From: CAVRQM01 sp964250775
GTDB lineage: Bacteria; Pseudomonadota; Alphaproteobacteria; Acetobacterales; Acetobacteraceae
Reading direction: 5' to 3'
Length of the DNA stretch: 13,000 nucleotides
Assembly (NCBI GenBank): GCA_964250775.1
Contig: CAXUHK010000116.1
Coordinates: 1-13,000, forward strand
Part shown: piece after piece, positions 6,566 through 13,000 of the stretch
How positions within the stretch are numbered: position 1 is the stretch's first letter
Layout: each line of letters begins with the position of its first letter
Made by a program: the position numbers and the translations under genes
Notes under the pieces: model-generated
What the model saw: only the letters and a program-made list of their open reading frames with translations
Databases searched by the model: none
Told to the model about the DNA's origin: nothing

Positions 6566-7231
6566 CTAGTCGGCGGCGAGCGCCATCGCCTTGCGCGACA
6601 TCATGCGCTTCACGTGGTCGTCGACCGCGTCCGCCACCGCGTCGGCATGGCTCGCGAACACGTGGTCGGCGCCCTCGAAGATGCGGTAGTCGACCTGCAC
6701 GTTCTTCTGGGTGTTGAGCTTGTCCACCAGCTTCCGCACCGAGGGTTCCGGCACCAGCTCGTCGCTGTCGCCGTGCAGCATCAGGCCGCCGCAGGGACAG
6801 GGGGCGAGGAAGCCGAAATCGTAGTGGCTGGCAGGGGTGGCGACGCTGACCCAGCCGGAGATCTCCGGGCGGCGCATCAGGAGCTGCATCCCGATGAACG
6901 CGCCGAACGAGTAGCCGGCGATCCATAGCCCGCCCTGGTTCGGGTTGACCATCTGCATCCAGTCCAGCGCGGCCGCGGCGTCGCCGATCTCGCCGATGCC
7001 GCCGTCGTAGCGGCCCTGGCTGCGGCCGACACCACGGAAGTTGAACCGCATCACCGAGAAGCCGAGCTTCTGGAACGCCTGGTACATCGTGTACGAGATG
7101 CGGTTGTTCATGGTGCCGCCATGCAGCGGATGCGGGTGCAGGATCAGCGCCAGCGGCGCGCCGCTCTCCTTGGAATGGTGATACCGACCCTCGAGCCGCC
7201 CGTCCGGGCCCGCGAACATCACTTCAGGCAT
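6566..7231 (-). CDS. Alpha/beta hydrolase (COG2945-like)
   Basis: 221 residues from ATG 7231. An in-frame ATG at 7267 would add 12 residues (MLWAIQKRILVH), but MPEVMFAGPDGRLEGRYH is where family members begin, so 7231 is preferred; no strong ribosome binding site distinguishes them. Fold landmarks: ALILHPHPLHGGTMNN (oxyanion loop region), FNFRGVGRSQG, nucleophile S108 in AGYSFGA, D157 in HGDSDELVP and H190 in EGADHVF, a complete Ser-Asp-His triad. The length fits the family. The substrate is unknown; close relatives are annotated only as hydrolases. It is divergent from the cysteine desulfurase operon, an arrangement I recall from other alphaproteobacteria, where this hydrolase often sits beside Fe-S cluster genes; a functional link is inference only. 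Confidence 0.88.
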   Translation of the reverse strand: MPEVMFAGPDGRLEGRYHHSKESGAPLALILHPHPLHGGTMNNRISYTMYQAFQKLGFSVMRFNFRGVGRSQGRYDGGIGEIGDAAAALDWMQMVNPNQGGLWIAGYSFGAFIGMQLLMRRPEISGWVSVATPASHYDFGFLAPCPCGGLMLHGDSDELVPEPSVRKLVDKLNTQKNVQVDYRIFEGADHVFASHADAVADAVDDHVKRMMSRKAMALAAD

Positions 7232-7480
7232 GTGTACCAAAATCCGCTTCTGAATGGCCCAGAGCATGAGCCGAGAACCCCTGTGACGCGGCCAGGTCCG
7301 TGGTCAACGATGGCGCATCGTGTAATCTGTCTTATTGCGATTACATCGGTGTGACATGACAGATGGTTTCACCGTTGGGCAAGACAATTGCGCATATTGT
7401 AACGGCAGCGTGCGAATCCCTTCGCCGCGGCCAATCTGAGACGCCAACGCGGCGATGGCCGGCCTGAGCTGGAATAGGTC
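7232..7480. promoter_or_regulatory. Divergent control region between the hydrolase and the desulfurase operon
   Basis: The longest gene-free stretch in the window (249 bp) and, around 7321-7402, visibly more AT-rich than its surroundings. It must carry promoters in both directions, yet I cannot pick out a convincing -35/-10 pair; TTGGGC (7375-7380) with TTGTAA (7397-7402), spacer 16, is a weak plus-strand candidate. It contains the palindrome listed separately and a small hairpin CGATG-GCG-CATCG (7308-7320). No Rrf2/IscR-type regulator gene is present here, although such a gene often precedes isc operons. Confidence 0.5.
7321..7345. promoter_or_regulatory. Candidate operator: TGTAATC-N11-GATTACA
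   Basis: TGTAATC (7321-7327) and GATTACA (7339-7345) are perfect 7-bp inverted half-sites with an 11-bp AT-rich spacer, half-site centres about 18 bp apart, fitting a dimeric DNA-binding protein better than an RNA hairpin. It sits in the divergent control region and directly abuts the CGATG-GCG-CATCG repeat. It does not match the Irr, RirA or E. coli IscR sites I know. The repeat is a direct observation; the operator role is inferred. Confidence 0.45.
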
Positions 7481-8551
7481 ATGGACTATTTCGATGCCAA
7501 CGCCTCCGAGCCTATCCGCCCGGACGCCTGCGCAGCGGTCCTGGCTGCCATGCAGGTGGTGGGGAACCCGAGTTCCGTCCATGCCGCCGGGCGCGCGGCG
7601 CGCCGGCTGTTGGAGGATGCGCGGGAGGCGCTGGCACGGCGGTTCGGCGCCGGCGCGGGCGAACTGGTGTTCACCTCGAGCGGCACCGAGGCGAACGCCC
7701 TGGCGATCCACGCCCTTGGACGCGGCCGGACGCTGCTCATGGGGGCCACCGAGCACGAGGCGGTGCGCGCGGCGGCTGGCGAGGCGACGGTGTTGCCGGT
7801 GGGCGGCGACGGGGTGGTCGACCTGGAAGCGTTGGTGACGGCGCTGGCGACGGGCCCGGCGCTGGTGTGCTTGATGCTGGCCAACAACGAGACCGGGGTG
7901 CTGCACCCGATCGCCGAGGTGGCGGCGCTGTGCCGGGCGCATGGCGCGGCACTTCATGTCGACGCGGTGCAGGCGGCGGGGCGCATGGCGGTGTCGTTCG
8001 CGGCCAGCGGCGCCGATTCCATGGCGCTGTCGTCGCACAAGCTCGGCGGCCCGATCGGCGCCGGGGCACTGCTGATCCGCTCGGACTCGGTGTGGCCGCT
8101 GATTGCGGGTGGCGGGCAGGAAGGCGGCTGGCGCGGCGGCACGCCGCCGTTGCCGGCCATCGCCGGGTTCGCCGCGGCGGCCACCGTGCCGCCGACCGAC
8201 CTGTCCCCGTGGCGCGACCGGCTGGAGGCCCAAGCGGTCATGGCCGGCGCGACGGCGATCGGCGCCAGCGCGACGCGGCTGGGCAACACCAGTTGCCTGG
8301 CACTGCCCGGGGTCGCGGCGCAGACGCAGGTGATGGCGCTCGACCTGGCCGGCTTCCAGGTCTCGGCCGGAGCCGCCTGCAGCAGCGGCAAGGTGGCGCG
8401 CAGCCACGTGCTCGACGCGATGCGGCTTGGCCCGCTCGCCGGCGAGGCGATCCGGGTGTCGCTGCCGTGGAACGTCGGCGAAGCCGAGGTCGACCGCTTC
8501 ACCGCCGCATACCAGGCCATGGCGGGGCGGCTGGCGCGGCGCGCGGCGTAG
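7481..8551 (+). CDS. Compact cysteine desulfurase (class V PLP aminotransferase fold, NifS/IscS-related)
   Basis: 356 residues, shorter than IscS (about 404). All key elements are present: FDANASEPIRP at the start (counterpart of LDYNATTP), FTSSGTEANALAI, EHEAV with the His that stacks on PLP, ANNETGVLHPI, HVDAVQAAGR, PLP Schiff-base lysine K187 in SSHKLGG, GGGQEGGWRGGT, and the sulfur-accepting cysteine C300 in SAGAACSSGKV. It should convert cysteine to alanine and carry the sulfur as a persulfide. It is the first gene of a four-gene operon, with the second desulfurase 15 bp downstream. A tandem pair of desulfurases at the head of isc operons is known from Rickettsia, so the duplication is probably old. 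The ribosome binding site is weak (GGAATAGG just before ATG). Its division of labour with the second copy is unknown. Confidence 0.92.
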   Translation: MDYFDANASEPIRPDACAAVLAAMQVVGNPSSVHAAGRAARRLLEDAREALARRFGAGAGELVFTSSGTEANALAIHALGRGRTLLMGATEHEAVRAAAGEATVLPVGGDGVVDLEALVTALATGPALVCLMLANNETGVLHPIAEVAALCRAHGAALHVDAVQAAGRMAVSFAASGADSMALSSHKLGGPIGAGALLIRSDSVWPLIAGGGQEGGWRGGTPPLPAIAGFAAAATVPPTDLSPWRDRLEAQAVMAGATAIGASATRLGNTSCLALPGVAAQTQVMALDLAGFQVSAGAACSSGKVARSHVLDAMRLGPLAGEAIRVSLPWNVGEAEVDRFTAAYQAMAGRLARRAA

Positions 8552-8566
8552 CGCCATATCCCGCGC

Positions 8567-9748
8567 ATGACCGAGCGCCGACCCGTCTACCTCGACAACC
8601 AGGCGACGACGCCGTGCGACCCGCGCGTGCTGGCGGCCATGCTGCCGTGGTTCACCGAACGGTTCGGCAACCCGCACAGCGCCGAGCACGCCATGGGGCG
8701 GCAGGCCGAGGCGGCGGTCGAGACGGCGCGCGCCCAGGTGGCCGGCCTGATCGGCGCCGAGCCGCGCGAGGTCGTGTTCACCTCCGGCGCCACCGAGGCC
8801 AACAACATCGCGATCAAGGGCGCCGCCCGCCACGCGCGCGAGATGGGCGACGCCCGCCGCCGGGTGGTCGGCGTCGCCACCGAGCACAAATGCGTGCTCG
8901 AAGCGCTGGCCGACCTCGGCCGTGAGGGGTTCGAGCCGGTGCTGCTGCCGGTGCGCCCGGACGGGCTGCTGGATCCGGCGGCGCTGGAGCGGGCGCTGGC
9001 GGTGCCCACGCTGCTGATCAGCGTGATGGCGGTCAACAACGAGACCGGCGTGGTGCAGGACGTGGCGGCGCTGGCCGCCATCGCCCGGGCAGGCGGGGCG
9101 CTGTTCCACACCGACGCGGCGCAGGCGGCGGGCAAGGTCGCGCTAGACGTCGGGGGCATGGGCATCGACCTGCTGTCGTTGAGCGCGCACAAGGTGTACG
9201 GACCCAAGGGCGTGGGCGCGCTGTACGTGCGCCGCCGCCCGCGGGTGCGCCTGACGCCGCTGTTCTCCGGCGGCGGGCAGGAGCGCGGGTTGCGCTCGGG
9301 CACGCTGCCGACGCCGCTGGTGGTGGGCATGGGCCTCGCCTGCGAGCTCGCCGGCCGCGAGATGGCGGCCGACACCGCGCGCATCGCCGGGCTGCGCGAC
9401 CGGCTGGCGACCCGCCTGCGGCAGGCGGTGCCCGGCATCGCGCTGAACGGCAGCGCCGTGGCGCGCGTGGCCGGCAACCTCAACCTCACCTTCCCGGCGG
9501 CGCGGGCCGCCGAACTGATGCGGCGTTCGCCCGAACTGTGCGTCTCGACCGGCTCGGCCTGCTCCTCGGCCGAGATCGAGCCGTCCTACGTGTTGCGCGC
9601 GATGGGGCTGGGCGCCGACGCCGCTTCGCGCACCTTGCGCATCGGGATCGGACGTTTTACGTCGACCTTCGACATTGATTACGCCGTCGCAACACTGCTG
9701 GCGGCGCAGTTGCCCGAAACCTCCCAGCACGCCGAGGCGATGACCTGA
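8567..9748 (+). CDS. iscS: Cysteine desulfurase, IscS type
   Basis: 393 residues, near full IscS length. It has PVYLDNQATTPCDPRVL, FTSGATEANNIAIKG, ATEHKCVLE (PLP-stacking His), AVNNETGVVQD, FHTDAAQAAGK, PLP lysine K209 in SAHKVYGPKG, GGGQERGLRSGTLPTP, and the catalytic loop cysteine C332 in STGSACSSAEIEPSYVL. These positions lie within a few residues of E. coli IscS (Lys206, Cys328). IscS supplies persulfide sulfur to Fe-S scaffolds and to tRNA thiolation; the neighbouring mnmA makes the second role likely here. No clear Shine-Dalgarno precedes ATG 8567. The stop TGA shares its A with the ATG of the ferredoxin gene (TGATG), which indicates translational coupling. Confidence 0.95.
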   Translation: MTERRPVYLDNQATTPCDPRVLAAMLPWFTERFGNPHSAEHAMGRQAEAAVETARAQVAGLIGAEPREVVFTSGATEANNIAIKGAARHAREMGDARRRVVGVATEHKCVLEALADLGREGFEPVLLPVRPDGLLDPAALERALAVPTLLISVMAVNNETGVVQDVAALAAIARAGGALFHTDAAQAAGKVALDVGGMGIDLLSLSAHKVYGPKGVGALYVRRRPRVRLTPLFSGGGQERGLRSGTLPTPLVVGMGLACELAGREMAADTARIAGLRDRLATRLRQAVPGIALNGSAVARVAGNLNLTFPAARAAELMRRSPELCVSTGSACSSAEIEPSYVLRAMGLGADAASRTLRIGIGRFTSTFDIDYAVATLLAAQLPETSQHAEAMT

Positions 9749-10080
9749 TGCCGAAGATGACCTTCGTCCAGCGCGACGGCACCCGCAACGAGGTCGACGC
9801 GCCGCTCGGCCTGTCGGTGTTGGAGGTGGCGCACAAGCACGGCGTCGACATCGAGGGCGCCTGCGAGGGGGCGCTGGCCTGCTCGACCTGCCACGTCATC
9901 GTCGACCCGGCCTGGATCGGCCGGCTGGCGCGCCCGACCGAGGACGAGGAGGACATGCTCGACCTGGCGTTCGGGTTGGAGAAGACGTCGCGGCTGGGCT
10001 GCCAGCTCGTCATCACCGAGGCGTTGGACGGGTTGGTGGTCAAGCTGCCGGCGGCCAGCCGCAACCTGCTGAACGGGTAG
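9748..10080 (+). CDS. fdx: [2Fe-2S] ferredoxin, adrenodoxin/Isc type
   Basis: 110 residues with cluster cysteines C39, C45, C48 and C85, the C-x5-C-x2-C-x36-C spacing of vertebrate-type (ISC) ferredoxins. GACEGALACSTCHVIVDP and RLGCQLVI are the hallmark segments, and the acidic patch EDEEDMLDLAFGL between them is the usual partner-docking helix. By family knowledge it delivers electrons to Fe-S assembly on IscS/IscU and to some other enzymes. It overlaps iscS by one base and lies 2 bp before mnmA, so all are likely on one transcript. In ordinary isc operons iscU, iscA, hscB and hscA would separate iscS from fdx; here they are absent. Confidence 0.96.
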   Translation: MPKMTFVQRDGTRNEVDAPLGLSVLEVAHKHGVDIEGACEGALACSTCHVIVDPAWIGRLARPTEDEEDMLDLAFGLEKTSRLGCQLVITEALDGLVVKLPAASRNLLNG

Positions 10081-10082
10081 CG

Positions 10083-11147
10083 ATGCGCGTCGTCGTCGCG
10101 ATGTCGGGCGGTGTCGACAGCAGCGCCGTGGCGGCGCTGCTGCACGAGGCCGGGCACGAGGTCGTGGGTGTCACGCTGCAGTTGTACGACCATGGCGCGG
10201 CGGTGGCCCGCCGCGGGGCGTGCTGCGCCGGAGCCGACATCCGCGACGCGCGGCGGGTCGCCGACCGGCTCGGCATCGCGCATTACGTGATCGACGCCGA
10301 GGCGCGGTTCCGCAGCTCGGTGATCGCCGAGTTCGCCGACAGCTACGCCGCCGGCGAGACCCCGGTGCCCTGCGTGCGCTGCAACCAGGGGGTCAAGTTC
10401 ACCGACCTGATGCGATTGGGTCGCGACCTTGGGGCCGAGCGGCTGGCGACCGGGCATTACGCGCGGCGTGTGGACGGGGCCGGGGGACCGGAGCTGCACC
10501 GCGCCGCTGACCCGGCACGCGACCAGAGCTGGTTCCTGTTCGCGACCACGCGCGAGCAGCTCGACTTCGCGATGTTCCCGCTGGGCGACATGCCGGACAA
10601 GGCGGCGGTGCGCGCCGAAGCGTCGCGGCTCGGGCTCGCGGTCGCGGACAAGCCGGACAGCCAGGACATTTGCTTCGTGCCTTCCGGGCGCTACGCTGAC
10701 CTGGTGACTCGGCTGCGGCCCGATGCCGGCGCCGCGGGCGAGATCGTCGCCGAGGACGGCGCGGTGCTGGCGCGTCACGCCGGCGTCGCGCACTTCACCG
10801 TGGGCCAGGCCAAGCGTCTCGGCGCCGCGTCGCAGGATGCGCGTGGCAGGCGACGGGTGGTGCTCGCGGTGGACGCGGCGCGCCGGCGCGTCGTGGTCGG
10901 GCCGGCCGAGGGCGGCGAGCGGCTGGTGCGCCTGCGCGAAGTGAATTGGCTGGCGCCCCCCGGCCCGCGTCGCTGCACGGTGAAGCTGCGTGCTCGCGAG
11001 ACGCCGCAGCGGGCCGAGTTGCTGGCCGACCCGGAGGACGGCGCCGCAGTGCTGCTGGATGCGCCGGCCCGGCCGACGCCCGGGCAGGCCTGCGTGTTCT
11101 ACGACGGCCACCGCGTGCTGGGCGGCGGCTTCATTCGGCGACATTGA
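10083..11147 (+). CDS. mnmA: tRNA-specific 2-thiouridylase MnmA
   Basis: 354 residues, normal for MnmA. N-terminal VVVAMSGGVDSSAVAALL is the PP-loop ATP pyrophosphatase motif (residues 8-14). C100 in VPCVRCNQGVKF corresponds to the catalytic nucleophile, and C197 in DSQDICFVPSG to the cysteine that carries the incoming persulfide; LATGHYAR and the C-terminal beta-barrel (VGQAKRLG, FYDGHRVLGGGFI) are also typical. MnmA makes 2-thiouridine at the wobble position of tRNA Lys, Glu and Gln using sulfur that starts at a cysteine desulfurase. Its place 2 bp after fdx and downstream of two desulfurases gives a direct functional link. C97 and the CC pair at 47-48 are extra cysteines that I do not interpret. 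The downstream tRNA promoter begins in this stop codon. Confidence 0.96.
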   Translation: MRVVVAMSGGVDSSAVAALLHEAGHEVVGVTLQLYDHGAAVARRGACCAGADIRDARRVADRLGIAHYVIDAEARFRSSVIAEFADSYAAGETPVPCVRCNQGVKFTDLMRLGRDLGAERLATGHYARRVDGAGGPELHRAADPARDQSWFLFATTREQLDFAMFPLGDMPDKAAVRAEASRLGLAVADKPDSQDICFVPSGRYADLVTRLRPDAGAAGEIVAEDGAVLARHAGVAHFTVGQAKRLGAASQDARGRRRVVLAVDAARRRVVVGPAEGGERLVRLREVNWLAPPGPRRCTVKLRARETPQRAELLADPEDGAAVLLDAPARPTPGQACVFYDGHRVLGGGFIRRH

Positions 11148-11172
11148 CGGGGTGCGCCGCGAGCGCTATGTG
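11144..11172 (+). promoter_or_regulatory. Candidate sigma-70 promoter for the tRNA gene
   Basis: TTGACG (11144-11149, overlapping the mnmA stop) and TATGTG (11167-11172, preceded by GC) are separated by exactly 17 bp, close to the alphaproteobacterial CTTGAC-N17-CTATAT pattern. Transcription would begin near 11179-11180, about 23 nt before the tRNA. The -35 box matches consensus at 5 of 6 positions, the -10 box only at 3 of 6. Confidence 0.5.
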
Positions 11173-11202
11173 GCCGACCCCTGACGCAGTCCGGGGACGG
11201 AT

Positions 11203-11277
11203 GGCGGTGTAGCTCAGTGGTAGAGCAGGGGAATCATAATCCCTTGGTCGGTGGTTCAAATCCGCCCACCGCTACCA
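11203..11277 (+). tRNA. tRNA with anticodon CAT (probably elongator tRNA-Met; tRNA-Ile2 possible), CCA encoded
   Basis: A full cloverleaf of 75 nt including CCA: acceptor GGCGGTG/CACCGCT (first pair G-U), D arm GCTC-AGTGGTA-GAGC, anticodon stem GGGGA/TCCCT with loop ATCATAA and anticodon CAT at 11235-11237, variable TGGTC, T arm GGTGG-TTCAAAT-CCGCC, discriminator A. It is not the initiator tRNA, because the 1-72 position is a G-U pair, not an unpaired C-A. CAT anticodons are shared by elongator Met and by Ile2, which needs lysidine at C34. The CTTGGTC and GGTTCAA segments resemble E. coli tRNA-Ile2, so the amino acid is left open. Confidence 0.93.
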
Positions 11278-11360
11278 TCCTCGTGGCGGGGCCGTCATGC
11301 GTACTCATCTGGGCCAGTGCAGGCGGCGGCAGGCGTCTGGCGTGAGAGTTCCGGCCCCAT

Positions 11361-11377
11361 GCCGATCGGAAATCGGC
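11361..11377. terminator. Small hairpin between the tRNA and soxD
   Basis: GCCGAT (11361-11366), loop CGGAA, ATCGGC (11372-11377) form a perfect 6-bp stem in the 116-bp convergent spacer. It lies 16 bp past the soxD stop and about 85 bp past the tRNA end, so it could help end transcription from either side. No T-run follows. The rest of the spacer (11278-11393) shows nothing recognisable. Confidence 0.3.
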
Positions 11378-11393
11378 TTCGACGCCGGCTTTC

Positions 11394-11951
11394 TCAGCGA
11401 TGCACCGGCGGCTCCGGCCGGCGGTCGGGTACGAAGCCGTCGCGGTTGGGCATCCGCACCGCTGGCAGCGTGGCCGCGTCGAGCCCGCCCGCCGGCACGG
11501 CGATGCCGCCGCGCGACAGGATGAAGGCGCTGACCGCATAGACCTCGTTGTCGCCCAGCGAGCCCGGCGCGGTCATCGGCATGGCGCGCTTGGTGTAGTC
11601 GAACAGCGTGGTCGCGTAAGGCCAGTAGCTCTCCACTGTCTTGACCGGCGCGGGTCCGGCCAGCGACCCGCGCCCGCCCACCAGCGCCGGCGCCCCGATC
11701 GCCTTCATGCCCTCAAGCCGGTCGCCGTGGCAGGACGCGCAGCGCGCCCCGAACACCGTGGCGCCGTCCGCCACGCTGCCGTGCCCGGGCGGCAGCCCGG
11801 CCCCGTCCGGAGGAACGGCGGAGAAGCTCCGCAGGTCCGCCGGCCCGATCGGCGTGCCGGCACTCGATGCCGGGTCCGAGGCGTCCTGTCCCCGCGCTAC
11901 CCCACCCGCCAGCAGCAGCCCCAGCGCCACCGCGCCCACGCTATGCCGCAT
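11394..11951 (-). CDS. soxD: SoxD-like c-type cytochrome subunit of sulfane dehydrogenase SoxCD
   Basis: 185 residues. Residues 1-21 are a signal peptide (MRHSVGAVALGLLLAGGVARG), so the heme domain is periplasmic. One heme c site, C71-A-S-C74-H75, with the probable distal Met M124 in RAMPM. The context is typical of SoxD: GLPPGHGSVADGATVFGARC, then PVKTVESYWPYATTLFDYTKRAMP, and near the end LPAVRMPNRDGF. By family knowledge SoxD accepts electrons from the molybdenum subunit SoxC during oxidation of the sulfane sulfur on SoxY. This form has a single heme domain and is at the short end, whereas some SoxD proteins have two. ATG 11951 is preceded on the minus strand by GGGAG at 8 nt. It overlaps the upstream soxC by 11 nt (11941-11951). 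A SorB-like cytochrome is a less likely alternative. Confidence 0.88.
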   Translation of the reverse strand: MRHSVGAVALGLLLAGGVARGQDASDPASSAGTPIGPADLRSFSAVPPDGAGLPPGHGSVADGATVFGARCASCHGDRLEGMKAIGAPALVGGRGSLAGPAPVKTVESYWPYATTLFDYTKRAMPMTAPGSLGDNEVYAVSAFILSRGGIAVPAGGLDAATLPAVRMPNRDGFVPDRRPEPPVHR

Positions 11952-13000
11952 GGCTGACGCTCCCGTCCGCCGCCACGGTCCAGGGGAACACGCCGTTGTA
12001 GTGGTAGTAGAACTCCGGCCCACGCCGCCCCACCAGCTCCTCGCGGCTCGGCTGCACAGCGCCGGTCTCGTCGGTGCAGCGGCTGGCCAGCACCGCCGGA
12101 CGGCCGTCCCATCGCCACGGAAACGCGAAGCGCACGGTGCACATCGGCTCCGGCTCCGCGCCGAGTGCCGCTTGCTGCCAGGACGCCCCGCCGTCCACGG
12201 ACACCTCGACGCCGCGCACGCGTCCGCGCCCCGACCAGGCCAGCCCGCCGATCTCGTACACCCCCGGCCCCGGCAGCCGCGCCTCGGGCGCGGGAAAGGT
12301 GATCACCGACTTGGCGTCCATGGTGAACACGAACTGCCGCGCCCGCCCGTCCGGCTGCAGGTCGGTGTATTTCGACGTCTCCTCGCGCGTCATGAACGGC
12401 CGGTCGCTGACCTGCAGCCGGCGCAGCCACTTGATATGCGTGTTGCCTTCCCAGCCGGGCAGCAGCAGCCGCAGCGGGTAGCCCTGCTCCGGGCGCAGCG
12501 CCTCGCCGTTCTGCCCATAGGCCAGGATGGCGTCGTCCAGCATCTTGTCGAGCGGGATCGAGCGGGTCATCACCGCCCCGTCCGCCCCTTCGGCCAGCAC
12601 CCAGCTCGCGTCGGCGCGCAGCCCCACCGCGCGCGCCAGTGTGGCGAACCGCACCCCGGTCCACTCCGACGTGGACAGCAGCCCGTGCGAGCGCTGCACC
12701 GAGGGCGCGGCCTGCCCCTTGTAGCCGATGCTGGTGTTGCCCGAGCACTCGACGAAGTGGCGTCGGCTCACCGACGGCAGGCGGCGCAGGGCGGCCATGG
12801 CGAAGCGCTTCGCCGTGCCGACCAAGCCGTGCACCACAAGGCCGTGTTGCGCCGGGTCGATGGTCGGGATGCCGCTGTGGTGGCGCTCGTAGTGCAGGCC
12901 CGAGGGCGTCAGGTTGCCGAGCTGGCTGGCCAACGGCGTGAAGGTCCAGGTGGTGAGCGGGTTCGGCACGGGACCGAGCACGCGGCGCGACTCCTCGAAC
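11941..13000 (-). CDS. soxC: Sulfane dehydrogenase molybdenum subunit SoxC (5' end outside window)
   Basis: The reading frame is open through the right window edge (FEESRRVLGP...), so the N-terminus, with the expected Tat signal, is missing; about 352 residues are visible and a GTG at 12981 is not taken as the start. This is a sulfite-oxidase-fold protein. LTPSGLHYERHHSGIPTIDP opens the Mo-pterin domain, the molybdenum-ligating cysteine is in HFVECSGN (codon complement 12745-12747), then VLAEGADGAVMTRSIPLDKM, AYGQNGEALRPEQGYPLRLL, GWEGNTHIKWLRRLQV and MTREETSKYTDL, which are SoxC hallmarks. A C-terminal Ig-like dimer domain follows (GLAWSGRGRVRGVEVSVDGG). With SoxD it oxidises protein-bound sulfane sulfur in the Sox thiosulfate pathway. 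Other sox genes, if present, must lie beyond the right edge. Stop TAG at 11941 lies inside soxD. Confidence 0.92.
   Translation of the reverse strand, partial: FEESRRVLGPVPNPLTTWTFTPLASQLGNLTPSGLHYERHHSGIPTIDPAQHGLVVHGLVGTAKRFAMAALRRLPSVSRRHFVECSGNTSIGYKGQAAPSVQRSHGLLSTSEWTGVRFATLARAVGLRADASWVLAEGADGAVMTRSIPLDKMLDDAILAYGQNGEALRPEQGYPLRLLLPGWEGNTHIKWLRRLQVSDRPFMTREETSKYTDLQPDGRARQFVFTMDAKSVITFPAPEARLPGPGVYEIGGLAWSGRGRVRGVEVSVDGGASWQQAALGAEPEPMCTVRFAFPWRWDGRPAVLASRCTDETGAVQPSREELVGRRGPEFYYHYNGVFPWTVAADGSVSHAA

Noticed and set aside
7304..9109. Minus-strand frame of about 600 codons opposite the two desulfurases
   Set aside because: Composition is Arg/His/Gly-rich without motifs; both plus-strand desulfurases are complete with all catalytic residues.
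11234..11539. Minus-strand peptide starting in the tRNA and ending VGGFEPPTKGL
   Set aside because: This is the well-known spurious translation of the antisense strand of a tRNA gene.
1..13000. CRISPR array, phage, toxin-antitoxin or defence system
   Set aside because: No regularly spaced repeats and no genes of these kinds were seen; the window is metabolic and housekeeping in content.

Overview
The window is very GC-rich, tightly packed DNA with GGAG-type ribosome binding sites. The protein set (XseA with GHETDTTL, a single-domain FxTGYG response regulator, BetA-type GMC oxidoreductase, tandem cysteine desulfurases, SoxCD) points to an alphaproteobacterium, most likely Rhodospirillales/Acetobacteraceae. 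That placement rests on overall protein character, not on a marker gene. It is a draft assembly: there are two 10-N gaps (994-1003 and 3788-3797) and a suspicious 13-G run (295-307), all inside genes.

Left part (1-2500): the 3' end of xseA (exonuclease VII large subunit), then a large subtilisin-fold protein (813-2484) whose first part is interrupted by a gap in a proline-rich linker. Its active-site motifs are non-canonical: Glu at the His position and Asn at the Asp position. Minus-strand block (4253 down to 2506): a YccU-like CoA-binding protein, a COG3618-type amidohydrolase (start one base after the preceding stop) and a single-domain response regulator. The regulator probably starts at a TTG whose ribosome binding site lies in one arm of an inverted repeat. 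Divergent from this block, with only 24 bp between start codons, is a BetA-like choline dehydrogenase (4278-5942), followed by a small secreted protein of unknown function (6020-6361) and a transposase C-terminal remnant (6383-6511, minus).

Middle to right (6566-11147): a minus-strand alpha/beta hydrolase is divergent from a compact four-gene plus-strand operon: compact cysteine desulfurase, IscS-type cysteine desulfurase, adrenodoxin-type [2Fe-2S] ferredoxin and MnmA. This looks like an isc operon without iscU/iscA/hscBA, joined to the tRNA 2-thiouridylase that needs desulfurase-derived sulfur. The relatively AT-rich region between the two divergent units carries a 7-bp palindrome with an 11-bp spacer. 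A tRNA with anticodon CAT (11203-11277) follows mnmA and has its own promoter-like boxes starting in the mnmA stop codon. The right edge holds soxD and soxC (minus strand, overlapping by 11 bp, soxC cut by the window end), the sulfane dehydrogenase of the Sox sulfur-oxidation pathway.

No gene-free stretch exceeds 300 bases. I found no CRISPR array, complete IS element, phage gene or defence system. Most of the window is ordinary core and accessory metabolism. The items most worth a second look are the atypical peptidase, the stripped-down desulfurase/ferredoxin/mnmA operon, and the two inverted repeats in control regions.
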